The position numbers were made by a program, and so were the translations under genes. From UBA9676 sp963730065 (GTDB taxonomy: Bacteria; Actinomycetota; Actinomycetes; Streptosporangiales; Streptosporangiaceae), in contig CAVSQL010000023.1 of NCBI GenBank assembly GCA_963730065.1, positions 62,001 through 126,000 on the forward strand: 64,000 nt of DNA. The letters are read 5' to 3'. Positions 15,581 to 25,318 of this stretch are shown here, piece after piece. The notes beneath the pieces were generated by a model. That model was given only the letters and a program-made list of their open reading frames with translations. It was not told where the DNA came from and ran no database searches. The stretch's first letter is position 1, and every line of letters begins with the position of its first letter.

Positions 15581-16007
15581 GCTCTCTGCTGGGCAGGCCT
15601 GCTGCCTGAGCTCGCCCGTGCGCCCGACAGCCGGGGCATCTGGCTAACTGGCGCGGATGTGGTACGACCTCACGCCTCGCCAGCTCGGCGATCGGGTGCG
15701 CTCATGTCCCCCGTCTCAGGCGTGCCATCGGCGAGGGAGCGGGCGCGGGTCAGCAGTTCCTCGGCGAGGCCCATGCCGCCGACGGCGATCCGCTTTGGTC
15801 ACCAGTCTGGTCGGGATCAGCCATCCGATCGCCATCTGCTGCTGCGCTGAGACCGGCCCGCGGCGATACGATGGGCTCTAGGCGCTGGAGGGCGCCGCTG
15901 GGTCCGCGGGCAGGACAGAGTCCACCTCCGCTAGCACATAGCAGGCCGTAACTGATGACGTTCTCTTCCGGCCCGGCCGCGGACCACCGGGTGACCAGGG
16001 AGACGTC
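15581..16007. other. Gene-free stretch, possible minus-strand remnant
   Basis: No intact gene is seen. At about 15660-15785 the minus strand reads AVGGMGLAEELLTRARSLAD followed by a stop. It looks like the tail of a lost protein, but it cannot be assigned. Confidence 0.35.
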
Positions 16008-17042
16008 ATGGCTGACCTGCCTGCCCGGCCCGATCTCGACCAGCTCCGCCATCAGGCCAAGGAGCTGCTGCGCGCCGCCCAGCGCGGTGACCCTGAAGCA
16101 ACCGCGCGCATCCGCGCGGTCAGCAATCGGATCATCCTGTCCTCGGCGCAGCTGGCGCTGGCCCGCGAGTACGGGTTCGCCAGCTGGGCCAAGCTCAAGC
16201 TCGAAGTCGAACGCCGCGACGTCCTCAACAGCCGCGACCTGTCCCGGCTGACCAGCCTGCTGGCCGAGCACCCGGAGCTGGCCACCGCCAGGATGGAGCA
16301 CTGGTCCGACCATCAGCTAGGTGCGGACCCGCTCGGTTACATGGCCATGCTGCGGTTCGACCACGACCGGCTCGGCCTGCCCAGCGAACTGCCCGGCACC
16401 GGTGTCATGGCGAGGGCACTGATCGAGGCAGGCGCGCTGGTTGACGGGCGCCCCGGAGACTTCGAAACCCCGCTGATCACCGCTGCCAGCTACGGCGACG
16501 CCGAAGTCGCCAAGGTGCTCATCGACGCCGGGGCCAACATCGAGGCCATCTCCGCACCCAACGGTGGTATCCCCAGCAGCACCGCGCTGCAACACGCAGC
16601 GGTGTTCGGCATGACCGAGGTCGTGGACGTCCTGGTCGCTGCCGGAGCCAAGACTCGCAGCCTGGAGATGGCCGCCGCCGCAGGAGATGTCGCCGGCTGG
16701 CCGCTTGGCCGGTTCACCCTGCAGAGCAAGCTCCGGGCCCTGGTGTTCGCCGCCGACCACCAGCGGCTCGACGTCATCGACCACCTCGTCGAGGCGGGAA
16801 CGCCGGTCAACCAGGCCGACGCCGAATGGGAGCGGCTGCCCCTGCACACCGCAGCCGGTAACGGACGGGCCGCCAGTGTCCGGCGACTGCTCGCCCACGG
16901 CGCCGACCCCAACCTCCGCGACCCCACGCACCACCGCACCCCGCTGGAGGAGTGCCAGAAGGGCCCCAGCCCCGGACACCGCGCGGCCGCGGCCATCCTC
17001 CAGCCCCTCACCCAGGACGATCCGCCGCCCTCCGGCTCCTGA
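16008..17042 (+). CDS. Ankyrin-repeat protein
   Basis: The 344-residue protein begins with a helical region (PDLDQLRHQAKELLRAAQRG, then AREYGFASWAKLKLEVERRD) common in actinobacterial ankyrin proteins. At least four ankyrin units follow at about 140-330, for example ETPLITAASYGDAEVAKVLI, TALQHAAVFGMTEVVDVLVA and LPLHTAAGNGRAASVRRLLA. No signal peptide is present, so it is cytoplasmic and probably mediates protein contacts. The start is supported by the domain boundary. It appears monocistronic. Confidence 0.88.
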   Translation: MADLPARPDLDQLRHQAKELLRAAQRGDPEATARIRAVSNRIILSSAQLALAREYGFASWAKLKLEVERRDVLNSRDLSRLTSLLAEHPELATARMEHWSDHQLGADPLGYMAMLRFDHDRLGLPSELPGTGVMARALIEAGALVDGRPGDFETPLITAASYGDAEVAKVLIDAGANIEAISAPNGGIPSSTALQHAAVFGMTEVVDVLVAAGAKTRSLEMAAAAGDVAGWPLGRFTLQSKLRALVFAADHQRLDVIDHLVEAGTPVNQADAEWERLPLHTAAGNGRAASVRRLLAHGADPNLRDPTHHRTPLEECQKGPSPGHRAAAAILQPLTQDDPPPSGS

Positions 17043-17456
17043 ATCCAGGGGGTGGTACCGGACCCCAAAGAAAGTCAGGGCATCATCTGGCTGAACCACC
17101 CCGCAGTTCCGGAAGCCCCGCGGCACCTGAGGTGACCTGGATGCTGTGGTCATCGTTGCGGCAGCAGGGAGATGGTTGGCCCGATGACGATGACCGCCGG
17201 ATTGGTGACGGCAGGCGCGCTGAACCGGATCCGCTGGCGACTATCCATCCACTGCCACGGACATTACCGAGAGTGACAATTCCGAAGAGGCAGCACCATG
17301 CATGCTGCGACAGATCGCCGACTCGGCGCGGCTTGATTGCCATGCCGCTGCCCGGGCGGCCGCACGCAGATTTTCTCTTCTGGGCGGCCGCGGATCGTCT
17401 GCGGTTGTGGCCGGGTGTGGCGGTGCGGACAGCGACTGCATGTCTTACCGGCCAGA
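17043..17456. other. Intergenic stretch without a recognisable gene
   Basis: This stretch separates the convergent ankyrin and LuxR-type genes. No frame shows recognisable protein sequence, and no clear terminator hairpin stands out. Confidence 0.5.
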
Positions 17457-20228
17457 TCATCTGGCGGTCAGATCCTGTGAGGCTGCCTGCGCGGCCAGTT
17501 CGGCGCGGGTGGTGATGCCGAGCTTGGCGAAGATGTGGGACAGGTGCACTTTGACGGTGCCGGGGGCGATGAACAGCCGCCGGGCGATGGCGTCGTTGCG
17601 CAGGCCTTCGCCGACGAGGCGGACGACCTCCAGTTCTGCGGGGGTCAAGCTGGCCCAGCCGGTGGCGGGGCGTTTGCGGCCGCCGCCTTTGCGGGCGGCG
17701 TAGGCGACCGCGTCGTCGAGGGTGAGTCCCTGGCCCTCTTCCCACGCCTGGGTGAAGCGGTCCTTCCCGAGGGCGTCCCGCGCCTGGCTAACAGCGTGTA
17801 CGGCGGCGCCGCGGTTGGCGGTGAACCCGGGGGCCAGGTACTGCAGCGGCCGCCGGGCGGCGTCGGCGGCCGCTAGCAGACGGGCGGCGTCGGGGAAGCG
17901 CTCGCGGGCAGCGGCGAGCACGCCGAGTAGCTCGATGCCGTCGCAGGCGTCCATCCGGTCACACCCACGATGCCATTGCTCGGTGGCCTCGCGGACCAGG
18001 TGCTCGGCGCCGGCGAGCTCGCCACGGTGCCAGGCCATGACGCCCTCGGCGTAGCCGAGCGCGGCGGCGATGATCGCCTGCCGGCGGCCCGCGAGTTCCG
18101 CGCGCGCCTCGGCGACGGCGGCGGCCGCCGAGGACTGATCACCGGCGCTGGCGGCCAGGCACGCCAGGCCGGCCAGGGCGGAGGGAACGAACATGACGCT
18201 CGCAACGCGGCGCCCGCCATCGGCCGCCCGGCGCAGCGCGCCGGCGGCGGCCGCGGTGTCACCCCTGGCCGCGGCCAGGCGGGCCTCGGCCAGCGGGCCA
18301 GCGAATTCCACAAACCGGAAGGCGCCGCCTCGTCCCGCCGCCCAGCACAATCCGATTTCCGTCTCGGCCGCTTCGAGCTGGCCCAGGGTGGCGAACAGCC
18401 GTGCCCGCCAGTGGCGCATGATCGTCTCGGTAAAGCGGTCTGGATGTGCCGCTATCAGGTTCGCGGCCTCATCCAGCGCAGCCACGGTGGCGGGCTGGAT
18501 GCCCGCTCCGGCGGCCGCGGGCATCGACCACATGATCAGTGCGAGGACGAGCCCTTCCTGGCGCGCCGCCGTCCGGGCGAGTTCGACCGCCAGCAGGCCG
18601 CGCCGCTCCTGCTCGGCCAGGTCGCCCGACAGGAAGGCCGCCCCGGACAGCAGGATCTGGGCCCGCGCCGCGAGCGCCGGATCGGCCTGGCCGGACAGGG
18701 CCCGGCTGGCCTCGATCTCGGCGACGATCCGGTCCGCATCGCCCGCGTGCCACGCCAGAGCGGCCAGCAGGTTGCGTCCCCAGACTTCCAGCTGCGGTTC
18801 GCCGGCCCGCTGGGCATAGGCGATGCCGTCGGCGGCGAGCGGGGCTGCCCGCCGAAAGTCTCCCAGGTGGAACGCCGACCAGGCCGCGCCGAGCAGCACC
18901 CGGGCCTGGACGCCCGGATCCGCCGCGGCCAGGACACCGGCCGCCGTGGTCAGAAACTGGCCCGCTTCGCTGTAGCGGCCGGTGGCGATCCACCACCGGG
19001 CGAGCCGGGCGGCCAGTTCCCGTCCTGCCTCCGGCTCCTGGCCGCTGAGCGCCCACGACAAGGCGGCGCGGATGCTGGCCTGTTCGGCCGATAGGCGGCT
19101 GGCCCACGCTGCCCATCTGCTGCTGCCCACGGTCGCCTCCGCTGACTGGGCCTCATCCAGCGCCCATTCCAGCAGCCCCAGGTGCACGGCCGTCTCCTCG
19201 CCGGAGGCGGCCAGTTGGCCGGCGGCGAACTGGCGGATGGTCTCCAGCAGCGAATAACGCACCGCGGCGCCGTCATGGATTTGCACGACGGATTTGCCGG
19301 CCAGGCTGGCCAGCAGCCCAGCGATCACCTGCGGCTGCAGTGGCCCGCCGGCGGCGACTCGTTCGGCCGTGCCGAGGTCGAACCCTCCGCGCAGGACCGA
19401 CAGGCGGGCCAGCAGGCGGCGTTCGGCATCGCCGAGCAGCTCATAGCTCCACGCGACCAGCGCTTCAAGCGACCGGTGCCGCCCCGGGCGGGCGGGGCCA
19501 CCGGATAGCAGCCCGGGACGGCCATCCAGCCGTGCGGCCAGTTCGGCGGGGTCTAGTGCCGGGCAGCGGGCTGCGGCCAGTTCGATCGCCAGAGGCATGC
19601 CGTCCAGCCGGGCGCACACTTGCGCGACCGCGGCCGAGTTGTGCGCCGACAGTTCGAAGGCGGGACTGGCCGCACCGGCCCGGGCCGCGAAGAGCATGCC
19701 GGCCTCGGACGCGGCGACCGCCGCGGCCGAGCCATCGGTCGGCAGCCCCAGCGGCGGCACCGGGAAGACCAGCTCACCGGGAACATCCAGGCGTTCCCTG
19801 CTGGTGGCCAGGAACCGCACCCGCCGGCATTGGGCAAGCAGCGAGACCACCAGACCCGCCGCCGCCTCCAGGACATGCTCGCAGTTGTCCAGCACCACCA
19901 GCAGCTCACGGTCGGCCAACGCGCGCACCAGCCCGGCGGCCGGGGTGGGCATATCCTGTTCGGACACACCCAGGGCCTGCGCGACGCTGGCCGGGACCAG
20001 CGCCGGATCGGTGAGCGGGGCCAGCTCGACCAGCCGGGCGCCATCGCCAAAGCCGGCCTCGGCGAGCGCCGCCACCCGCAGTGCCAGCCGGGTCTTGCCG
20101 CACCCGCCCGGGCCAGTGAGCGTGACGACCCTGGCCATGCGAAGGCGTTCAAGCACAGCAGCTATCTCAGGGCCGCGGCCCACCAGTGAGTTCACCTCGG
20201 CCGGCAACCCCGAATGCCGCTGTGGCAA
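17457..20228 (-). CDS. LuxR-family ATPase regulator (LAL/AfsR-like)
   Basis: The 923-residue regulator has an N-terminal NB-ARC-like ATPase: Walker A VTLTGPGGCGKTRLALRVA (about 35-50), Walker B LLVVLDNCEHVLE (about 110-120), sensor FLATSRERLDV and GMPLAIELAAAR. A long TPR-like alpha-helical middle and a C-terminal LuxR helix-turn-helix follow (LTPAELEVVRLVGEGLRNDA, IARRLFIAPGTVKVHLSHIF). Such proteins respond to an unknown signal through ATP hydrolysis and activate nearby genes. The divergent neighbours at 20.4-22.1 kb are plausible targets. The length is normal for the family. Confidence 0.93.
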   Translation of the reverse strand: MPQRHSGLPAEVNSLVGRGPEIAAVLERLRMARVVTLTGPGGCGKTRLALRVAALAEAGFGDGARLVELAPLTDPALVPASVAQALGVSEQDMPTPAAGLVRALADRELLVVLDNCEHVLEAAAGLVVSLLAQCRRVRFLATSRERLDVPGELVFPVPPLGLPTDGSAAAVAASEAGMLFAARAGAASPAFELSAHNSAAVAQVCARLDGMPLAIELAAARCPALDPAELAARLDGRPGLLSGGPARPGRHRSLEALVAWSYELLGDAERRLLARLSVLRGGFDLGTAERVAAGGPLQPQVIAGLLASLAGKSVVQIHDGAAVRYSLLETIRQFAAGQLAASGEETAVHLGLLEWALDEAQSAEATVGSSRWAAWASRLSAEQASIRAALSWALSGQEPEAGRELAARLARWWIATGRYSEAGQFLTTAAGVLAAADPGVQARVLLGAAWSAFHLGDFRRAAPLAADGIAYAQRAGEPQLEVWGRNLLAALAWHAGDADRIVAEIEASRALSGQADPALAARAQILLSGAAFLSGDLAEQERRGLLAVELARTAARQEGLVLALIMWSMPAAAGAGIQPATVAALDEAANLIAAHPDRFTETIMRHWRARLFATLGQLEAAETEIGLCWAAGRGGAFRFVEFAGPLAEARLAAARGDTAAAAGALRRAADGGRRVASVMFVPSALAGLACLAASAGDQSSAAAAVAEARAELAGRRQAIIAAALGYAEGVMAWHRGELAGAEHLVREATEQWHRGCDRMDACDGIELLGVLAAARERFPDAARLLAAADAARRPLQYLAPGFTANRGAAVHAVSQARDALGKDRFTQAWEEGQGLTLDDAVAYAARKGGGRKRPATGWASLTPAELEVVRLVGEGLRNDAIARRLFIAPGTVKVHLSHIFAKLGITTRAELAAQAASQDLTAR

Positions 20229-20400
20229 ACGTGCCGTCTACGCCCCCCATCAACGCATGCTGCTCGCGTCACGTCCTACGACCCAGCTCTCCGTCCCGTA
20301 TGACCTAGCCGGGGGAGATATACCCCCTTCGGCAGATGTTGGCGGGAACGGGAACCGCGAGTCTTTTCCTGACCGTACATCACCGATCCAGGAGGACCCG

Positions 20401-20517
20401 ATGGGTCGCACCCTCGCGCCAGCCGGCAATGACCGCGATTACCTACGGCTGGCGGAGCTGTCCACGATGCCGGCATCGCACGGCCGCAGCAGCTGTCCAT
20501 GCACCCGGACCTTGTGA
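20401..20517 (+). CDS. Possible 38-residue peptide
   Basis: An ATG with a good AGGAGG box opens a short frame (GRTLAPAGNDRDYLRLAELS and a Cys-containing tail). It ends 15 bp before the next gene's ATG. No family is recognised. The RBS and spacing suggest a leader peptide or small gene upstream of the 20533 gene, but the coding signal is weak. Confidence 0.35.
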   Translation: MGRTLAPAGNDRDYLRLAELSTMPASHGRSSCPCTRTL

Positions 20518-20532
20518 TTAACGGAGGCCACG

Positions 20533-21018
20533 ATGATGTTCCTTAACTGCCCGGCCTACCTGGACCAGGACCGTGCCGTACGATGCGGGCTGCCTGCCGA
20601 GGTCAGGTGCCGGTTCACCATGCGCTCAACCGACGGGCCCCTGGAAAGCGCCATGATCAGGTGCCCGGCCGGCCACCACTTCAGTGGGCCCATCGAATCC
20701 CTCACCTGGGACGGCAAGGGCAACCATGATCCTGGCACTGCCGGACTCGGTTCCCGCGCCGGGCATGACAGCCTCCAGCGCAGTCATGACGGCCGTGACG
20801 GTGGCGGCGGATCCGCCCGCCAGGGTTCCCCCGCCGAGCCGGCGCGGAAAGGCCGCCGCCCGAACACCGCTCCCGCCTACTATCTGGGCCACCCTGCCGC
20901 CCTGTGGATCACCGCCATGCGCCCGCGCCGCAGGCCCACCACCTCCCGCGACCTGACGGAAGCCGCCGTCACCGGCGGTAACCCGACCCGGGACTCCGGC
21001 ATGCTCCTGCACAGTTGA
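20533..21018 (+). CDS. Actinobacterial hypothetical protein with two Cys pairs
   Basis: The 161-residue frame starts after an ACGGAGG box. Its first 60 residues (FLNCPAYLDQDRAVRCGLPA, RSTDGPLESAMIRCPAGHHF) have four cysteines and a GHHF segment that could form a zinc site. The later part includes APAYYLGHPAALWITAMRPR. It resembles uncharacterised proteins I have seen in Streptomyces-like genomes, but I cannot name a domain. It is divergent from the LuxR-type regulator and upstream of a small gene and a hydrolase. Confidence 0.6.
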   Translation: MMFLNCPAYLDQDRAVRCGLPAEVRCRFTMRSTDGPLESAMIRCPAGHHFSGPIESLTWDGKGNHDPGTAGLGSRAGHDSLQRSHDGRDGGGGSARQGSPAEPARKGRRPNTAPAYYLGHPAALWITAMRPRRRPTTSRDLTEAAVTGGNPTRDSGMLLHS

Positions 21019-21082
21019 CTCCTGGCTATCGGCACGGGTTCAACCTCCGCGACGAGGAGGAGATCTTCATGGCAGCCACCGC

Positions 21083-21244
21083 GGCCAGACCCTCGCGCTC
21101 TTGCTTAACGACGTGGCGGCCATTCCAGCCTGGACCTGGCATCGGCTGACCGCGAGCGACCGCGAGCTTGTCCTGCTCCGGCTCACCGACCGCCCCATCC
21201 ACGACGCTTTCGACCTGCCCCACGCCGAGGAAGAAGAGGTGTGA
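21083..21244 (+). CDS. Small acidic-tailed protein, start unclear
   Basis: The frame reads GQTLALLLNDVAAIPAWTWH, RLTASDRELVLLRLTDRPIH and DAFDLPHAEEEEV. This looks like real protein. Its TGA overlaps the GTG of the next gene (GTGA), which supports translation. No usual start codon is seen near the 5' end. An ATG at 21069 with a GAGGAGGAG box is in another frame, so a frameshift at about 21080 is likely. The given start is where coding quality begins. Function unknown. Confidence 0.45.
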   Translation, partial: GQTLALLLNDVAAIPAWTWHRLTASDRELVLLRLTDRPIHDAFDLPHAEEEEV

Positions 21245-22086
21245 CCAGCATGCTGCACAGGATCAGCGTCAGCGGAACCGAACTGGAATACGAGCTACGC
21301 GGAATCAGCGCCGGGGAACCCGTCGTCCTCATCCACTGGGGCGTGGGCGCGAAATGGGCCGAGCCGCTCCTGGAGCAGCAAGCACTGACCAGCCGCTACC
21401 AGCTGCTCAGCTATCACCGGGCAGGCTTCGCCGGCAGCGGCCCGCTAGAAGGCCCACCCACCATGGCCGCGCACGCCGCCCACTGCCATCAGCTGATGCG
21501 CGAGCTCGGCATCACCAGGGCCCACATCGTCGGCCACTCCTCCAGCGTCCCGGTAGCACTCCAGCTCGCGCTGGACGCCCCCGATGCCGTGCACACCCTC
21601 ACCCTCATGGAGGCCGCGCGGCCCGCCGCGCCCACCGACGCCGAGCGGCAGTTCGGCACGCACGTCGTCGTGGCCGCTGTCCAGCGCTATCGCGCGGGCG
21701 ACAAGGCCGCAGCGGTCAACATCTTCTTCCGCGGTGTCTTCGGACCGGGCTACCGTCCCGCCCTCGACCACGGGCTGCCCGGTGCCTTCGAGCAGGCGGT
21801 CGCCGACTCCGGCGCGTTCTTCACCCAGGAAATGCCCGCCATCCAGCAATGGCCGTTCACCGAAAACGACGCGCACCGCATCCAGCAGCCGACGCTCGCC
21901 GTCCTCGGGACGGCCAGCCCTCAGATGCTCGCGGAACGGCAGAAACTGTTGCTGCATTGGCTGCCCAACGCCGAGCCACTCGACCTGCCCGGCCTCACCC
22001 ATCTCCTGCACATGCAGGACCCCGCCGCCGTGGCCGACGGACTGACCGGCTTCTTCGCCCGCCACCCGATACCCCAGCCACTCTGA
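21241..22086 (+). CDS. Alpha/beta-hydrolase
   Basis: The 281-residue alpha/beta-fold protein has VVLIHWGVGAKWAEPLLEQQ (oxyanion region), the nucleophile elbow HIVGHSSSVPVALQLAL (Ser about 100), a cap region, PTLAVLGTASPQMLAERQ and the catalytic histidine in GLTHLLHMQDPAAVA. It starts with GTG overlapping the upstream small gene's stop. The substrate is unknown. It could be controlled by the divergent LuxR-type ATPase regulator. Confidence 0.88.
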   Translation: MTSMLHRISVSGTELEYELRGISAGEPVVLIHWGVGAKWAEPLLEQQALTSRYQLLSYHRAGFAGSGPLEGPPTMAAHAAHCHQLMRELGITRAHIVGHSSSVPVALQLALDAPDAVHTLTLMEAARPAAPTDAERQFGTHVVVAAVQRYRAGDKAAAVNIFFRGVFGPGYRPALDHGLPGAFEQAVADSGAFFTQEMPAIQQWPFTENDAHRIQQPTLAVLGTASPQMLAERQKLLLHWLPNAEPLDLPGLTHLLHMQDPAAVADGLTGFFARHPIPQPL

Positions 22087-22351
22087 CTGCCCCCCCTGGC
22101 GAAAAGCGACAGAACGAGCTGCTACATGCCGCGTCCGGCTCCCACGAGCCGGCATTCGCGATCCTGACAGAACGAACGGATCTGTGCGTAATCAAAGTCA
22201 GCGCAAGGACGACAGCACGCCGCGCAGGCGGATACTTGCGCGCCAGGAGCAGACCAGTGCCAGTCACGGTGCGTGACACAACCCTCAGACGCAGCGTGAC
22301 GCCGGATCGCTTGATACACGGGTGATCCGCGTCCTGGCCGCCGCCAGGTGG

Positions 22352-23080
22352 TCAGTAGCTGAACTGCTCATGCCAATTGGCTGGGCGGCCCTCGCGGGTG
22401 AAGTCGAACAGGTTCCACAGCGGCTCGATGGTGCCGACGTGGCGGGGTTCTTGCCCGGGATCGACGGGTGCGTAGAAGAGTTCCGAGCCCCAGAAGTGGC
22501 GGATCGTCTGCCCGTCGCGGTGAAACACGTTCAGCATGGGTTGCTGGGAGCCGTCGGCGGTCTCGGCCAGGTAGTCGCGGTTGTAGGTGGTGCCGGCCGA
22601 GGACAGCAGGCGCAGCCGCCGCCAGCCGCGTTCCGCGGCGAAGGTGAGGATGCGCTCGAGCGGCGCCTTCACGGCGACCGCGAGGTTGACGTGCTGGGAG
22701 ACGTGCTCGGCCGCGCCATCCAGCTGATCGAGCAGTGCGGTGCAGGACGGGCACGGTCCCTGCGCCAATGGCAGCAACGCAGTTTGCCCGCCTGGCGGGC
22801 CGGGGCTGTTGTCGTCTGCGGCGCGGGGAAACATCATGCTGTAGATCACGAGCGAGTTCTTGTCTGGCGAGAACAGTTCGGACAGCCGCACACGGGTCGG
22901 CGCGCCGCCGGGCCCTTGCGCCTGAAAGACGTAGTCCTCTGGCACCACCCCACCAGGCGGCAACCGCCGCCTGGCGTCAGCCACAGCCTCCATGCCACGG
23001 CGCAGCTCGATCTCTTGGTCAAGCAGCCGGTTCCGCGCGGCCCGGTATTCGGCTGACTCTCCGGGAAACGCGACGGCCAT
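22352..23080 (-). CDS. DUF899 thioredoxin-like protein
   Basis: The 242-residue DUF899 protein has EYRAARNRLLDQEIELRRGM, PEDYVFQAQGPGG, LFSPDKNSLVIYSMMFPR, the Cys pair in GPCPSCTALLDQLDGAAEHV (about 125) and DGQTIRHFWGSELFYAPVDP. The family has a thioredoxin fold, and the CPSC motif is its redox site. The ATG at 23080 has AGGAGG about five bases upstream; the longer frame is rejected. It stands alone. Confidence 0.9.
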   Translation of the reverse strand: MAVAFPGESAEYRAARNRLLDQEIELRRGMEAVADARRRLPPGGVVPEDYVFQAQGPGGAPTRVRLSELFSPDKNSLVIYSMMFPRAADDNSPGPPGGQTALLPLAQGPCPSCTALLDQLDGAAEHVSQHVNLAVAVKAPLERILTFAAERGWRRLRLLSSAGTTYNRDYLAETADGSQQPMLNVFHRDGQTIRHFWGSELFYAPVDPGQEPRHVGTIEPLWNLFDFTREGRPANWHEQFSY

Positions 23081-23301
23081 GGTTCCTCCTGAGAACTTGC
23101 GCGCAGCCCTACGGTAGGCCAGCGCGTCATGCCAGGCGAGGGCGCCGCGCGCTGCGGTCACGTGTCGCGTCCGTTGGCCATACGAGCCGCCGGCAACGGC
23201 GAGAAGCCGGCCGCAACATGCACGGCAAGCGGCTTACAGGCGATACAGAACTAAGCGCGAATGTGATGTCGGCAAGAATTGATAGCCGTCCATATCGGCG
23301 G

Positions 23302-23345
23302 CTCGGCGTGCGTTCTTTCTGGCCTTCTCTGTCACCCAGCGTAAG
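23302..23345. repeat. Dispersed repeat C, partial copy
   Basis: GGCTCGGCGTGCGTTCTTTC and the following CTGGCCTTCTCTGTCACCCA match segments at 28290 and 44318. The rest of 23081-23663 shows no gene. Confidence 0.45.
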
Positions 23346-23663
23346 ATCGTCGATCGCGGTGGTCAGAGGCCATCCGTTAACTCGGCTCAGGAGCGCGTCT
23401 GGTCTCGAGGGTCGCTGGTGCAGCCGGTGCTGCGAACGGGCGGCATCGCCTGCCGCGGGCTTGATCTCGTCTGGCCTGACTTGCTCCGTGTGTGGCGTGG
23501 CAGTAGGTGGTCCCCGGGCCAGTGAGCGGTGGGATGAGATGGTGTGCCAAGGGCCCCCGGTGCCGCCCGCGGCGGCCGCGGGAGGTCGCTGGAACCTTCG
23601 GGACGGGCGGACGGTTCGCTCTGGCACCCGTCCGGCTGGTCAGCGTCCCGATGGCCGCTGGAC

Positions 23664-23792
23664 CTAGGATCGTTCTAATTCGCCATTTGATAGAGCTATC
23701 CACTCCCCCGCTTAACCGCCAGGTGTGCAGGTGGTCAGGTTCTCCGACATCGCCGGAGCCAGCGCCCCAGCAACTTCTTAATTCCGGCCTAT
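23664..23792. repeat. Dispersed repeat A/B, left part
   Basis: This segment (TCTAATTCGCCATTTGATAG to TAATTCCGGCCTAT) matches 46114-46287 with many substitutions and a gap. Its continuation is displaced to 25319 by the cassette-like insertion at 23793-25318. Confidence 0.7.
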
Positions 23793-25318
23793 TCCTACAG
23801 CCGTACTTCGTTAGGGAGCCCAGTGTGACGGCGTGCGTGAGGAGGGCCGCGTCACGCACCCAGTTGGTGATCTTGACCCACTGGGGTTCCACGCTGAGCG
23901 GTAACGTTCCCGGAACGGTGCGGGCGTAGGTTGTGCCGTGTGGGGGAAGCGCAGCCAGCGGCCGGGCGGGCACCGGTGACGACGGGAGTCACGGCCCGCC
24001 GGTTCCGCGTGGCGTCACCGGCGATTTGGGTGATCCTCCTGGGAGGTCTGGCTGCGCTGTCGCTCGTGGCCGCGATCGCGCTGACGCTCATGGCACATCA
24101 GGAGTTCAACGGGCTCGTGGCGCTGGTGATCGGCGTTCCGTGCGCGGCGGTCGGGGTGCTGGTTGCGCGGCGCCAGCCGCGCAACCCGATCGGGTGGCTC
24201 TTTCTGGTGATCGCTGCGTGTCTGTTTCTGGGCACCGATGGCTCTGACTACGCGTTCCTGGCCTACCGCCTCGGGCATCATCTTCCGCTGGGCGCGGTGG
24301 GGCTGGCGCTGGGCCAGCTGTGGGGCCCCGGCCTCGTCTTGCTGTTCGTGGTGATCCTGCTCTTCCCCGATGGCAGGCTGCCGTCCCGCTTCTGGCGCCG
24401 GGCCCTGTGGGTGTACTGCGCGATCTACGCGGTGCTGCTGGTGGCAACTGCCGTGGCGACGGCTGGTGCCCTCGCCGCGCACCCCATCCGCGTCGACGCC
24501 AGCGGCGGGCTGTCCGCTGTTAACACCCCGGCCGGCTGGTTTAAGGCCGTCCAGGCCCCGGCAATCATCATGCTGCTCGTGCTGTCGCTGTGCTTCATCG
24601 GCCGCCAGGTGCTGAGCTGGCGGCGCTCGTCCAGTGACCGGCGCCAGCAGCTGAAGTGGCTGGCCAGCGGAGCGGCCTTCACTCTTGTCTGTGCGGGCCT
24701 TTCGGGGTCCCTCGGCTCGTCGGGCATAACCTTCCTAAATGTGGTGGGCGGGTTTGCCTGGTTCGGCTGGGCGGCGCTGCCGGTGAGCATCGGCGTGGCG
24801 ATCCTGCGGTACCGGCTGTACGACATCGACCGGATCATCAGCCGGACCCTGGCTTATGCCATCGTGACCGGGCTGCTGATCGGGGTGTACGCCGGGCTGG
24901 TGCTGCTGGCCACCCGGGTGCTGCCGCTCTCGCTGTCCACCCCGGTCGCGGTGGCCTGCGCCACGCTGGTGGCCGCCGCGCTGTTCAACCCGCTCCGGCG
25001 GCGGGTGCAGCGCGCCGTGGACCGCCGGTTCAACCGGGCCCGCTACGACGCCGACAAGACCATCGCCGCGTTCGCGGCCCGGCTGCAAGACGCCCTCGAC
25101 CTGGATGCGGTCCAAGATGACCTGGCCGGTGTCGTGCACCAGGCACTGGAACCCGCCCACGTATCAGTGTGGATCAGCCAACACGGCTGAGACTGGCTGC
25201 CAGGGACTCCGCCACCGTCAAGCCCGGCTCAGCGCGGGACCAGCAGTCCAGATTCTCCCAGATCAAGCGGCAAGCCAAGCCGCGACCCCGGGTCTTGTCA
25301 CGAAGTGCGGCTGTAGGA
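23793..25318 (+). mobile_element. Transposase-less insertion with terminal inverted repeats
   Basis: The 1526-bp unit starts TCCTACAGCCGTACTTCGT, and its other end is the reverse complement with one mismatch (25300-25318), giving 19-bp ends. CTAT stands directly outside both ends. The same repeat at 46.1-46.5 kb has the uninterrupted sequence with one CTAT, which is an empty site. No transposase gene is inside, only one membrane-protein gene. It fits a mobile insertion cassette moved in trans. The CTACAG core also appears at the end of the IS701-type fragments in this window. Confidence 0.8.
23940..25190 (+). CDS. Multi-pass membrane protein of the sensor-kinase-like family (cassette passenger)
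   Basis: The protein has about 416 residues with eight to nine hydrophobic segments between residues 20 and 345. The conserved juxtamembrane block YRLYDIDRIISRTLAYAIVT and NPLRRRVQRAVDRRFNRARY follows, then DLDAVQDDLAGVVHQALEPA and HVSVWI at the end. Actinobacteria have many such proteins, some fused to GAF or kinase parts; this one stops after the membrane region. Start choice is uncertain: GTG at 23940 or 23976, or TTG at 23931, none with a good RBS. It is the only gene of the element. Confidence 0.8.
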   Translation: MGEAQPAAGRAPVTTGVTARRFRVASPAIWVILLGGLAALSLVAAIALTLMAHQEFNGLVALVIGVPCAAVGVLVARRQPRNPIGWLFLVIAACLFLGTDGSDYAFLAYRLGHHLPLGAVGLALGQLWGPGLVLLFVVILLFPDGRLPSRFWRRALWVYCAIYAVLLVATAVATAGALAAHPIRVDASGGLSAVNTPAGWFKAVQAPAIIMLLVLSLCFIGRQVLSWRRSSSDRRQQLKWLASGAAFTLVCAGLSGSLGSSGITFLNVVGGFAWFGWAALPVSIGVAILRYRLYDIDRIISRTLAYAIVTGLLIGVYAGLVLLATRVLPLSLSTPVAVACATLVAAALFNPLRRRVQRAVDRRFNRARYDADKTIAAFAARLQDALDLDAVQDDLAGVVHQALEPAHVSVWISQHG

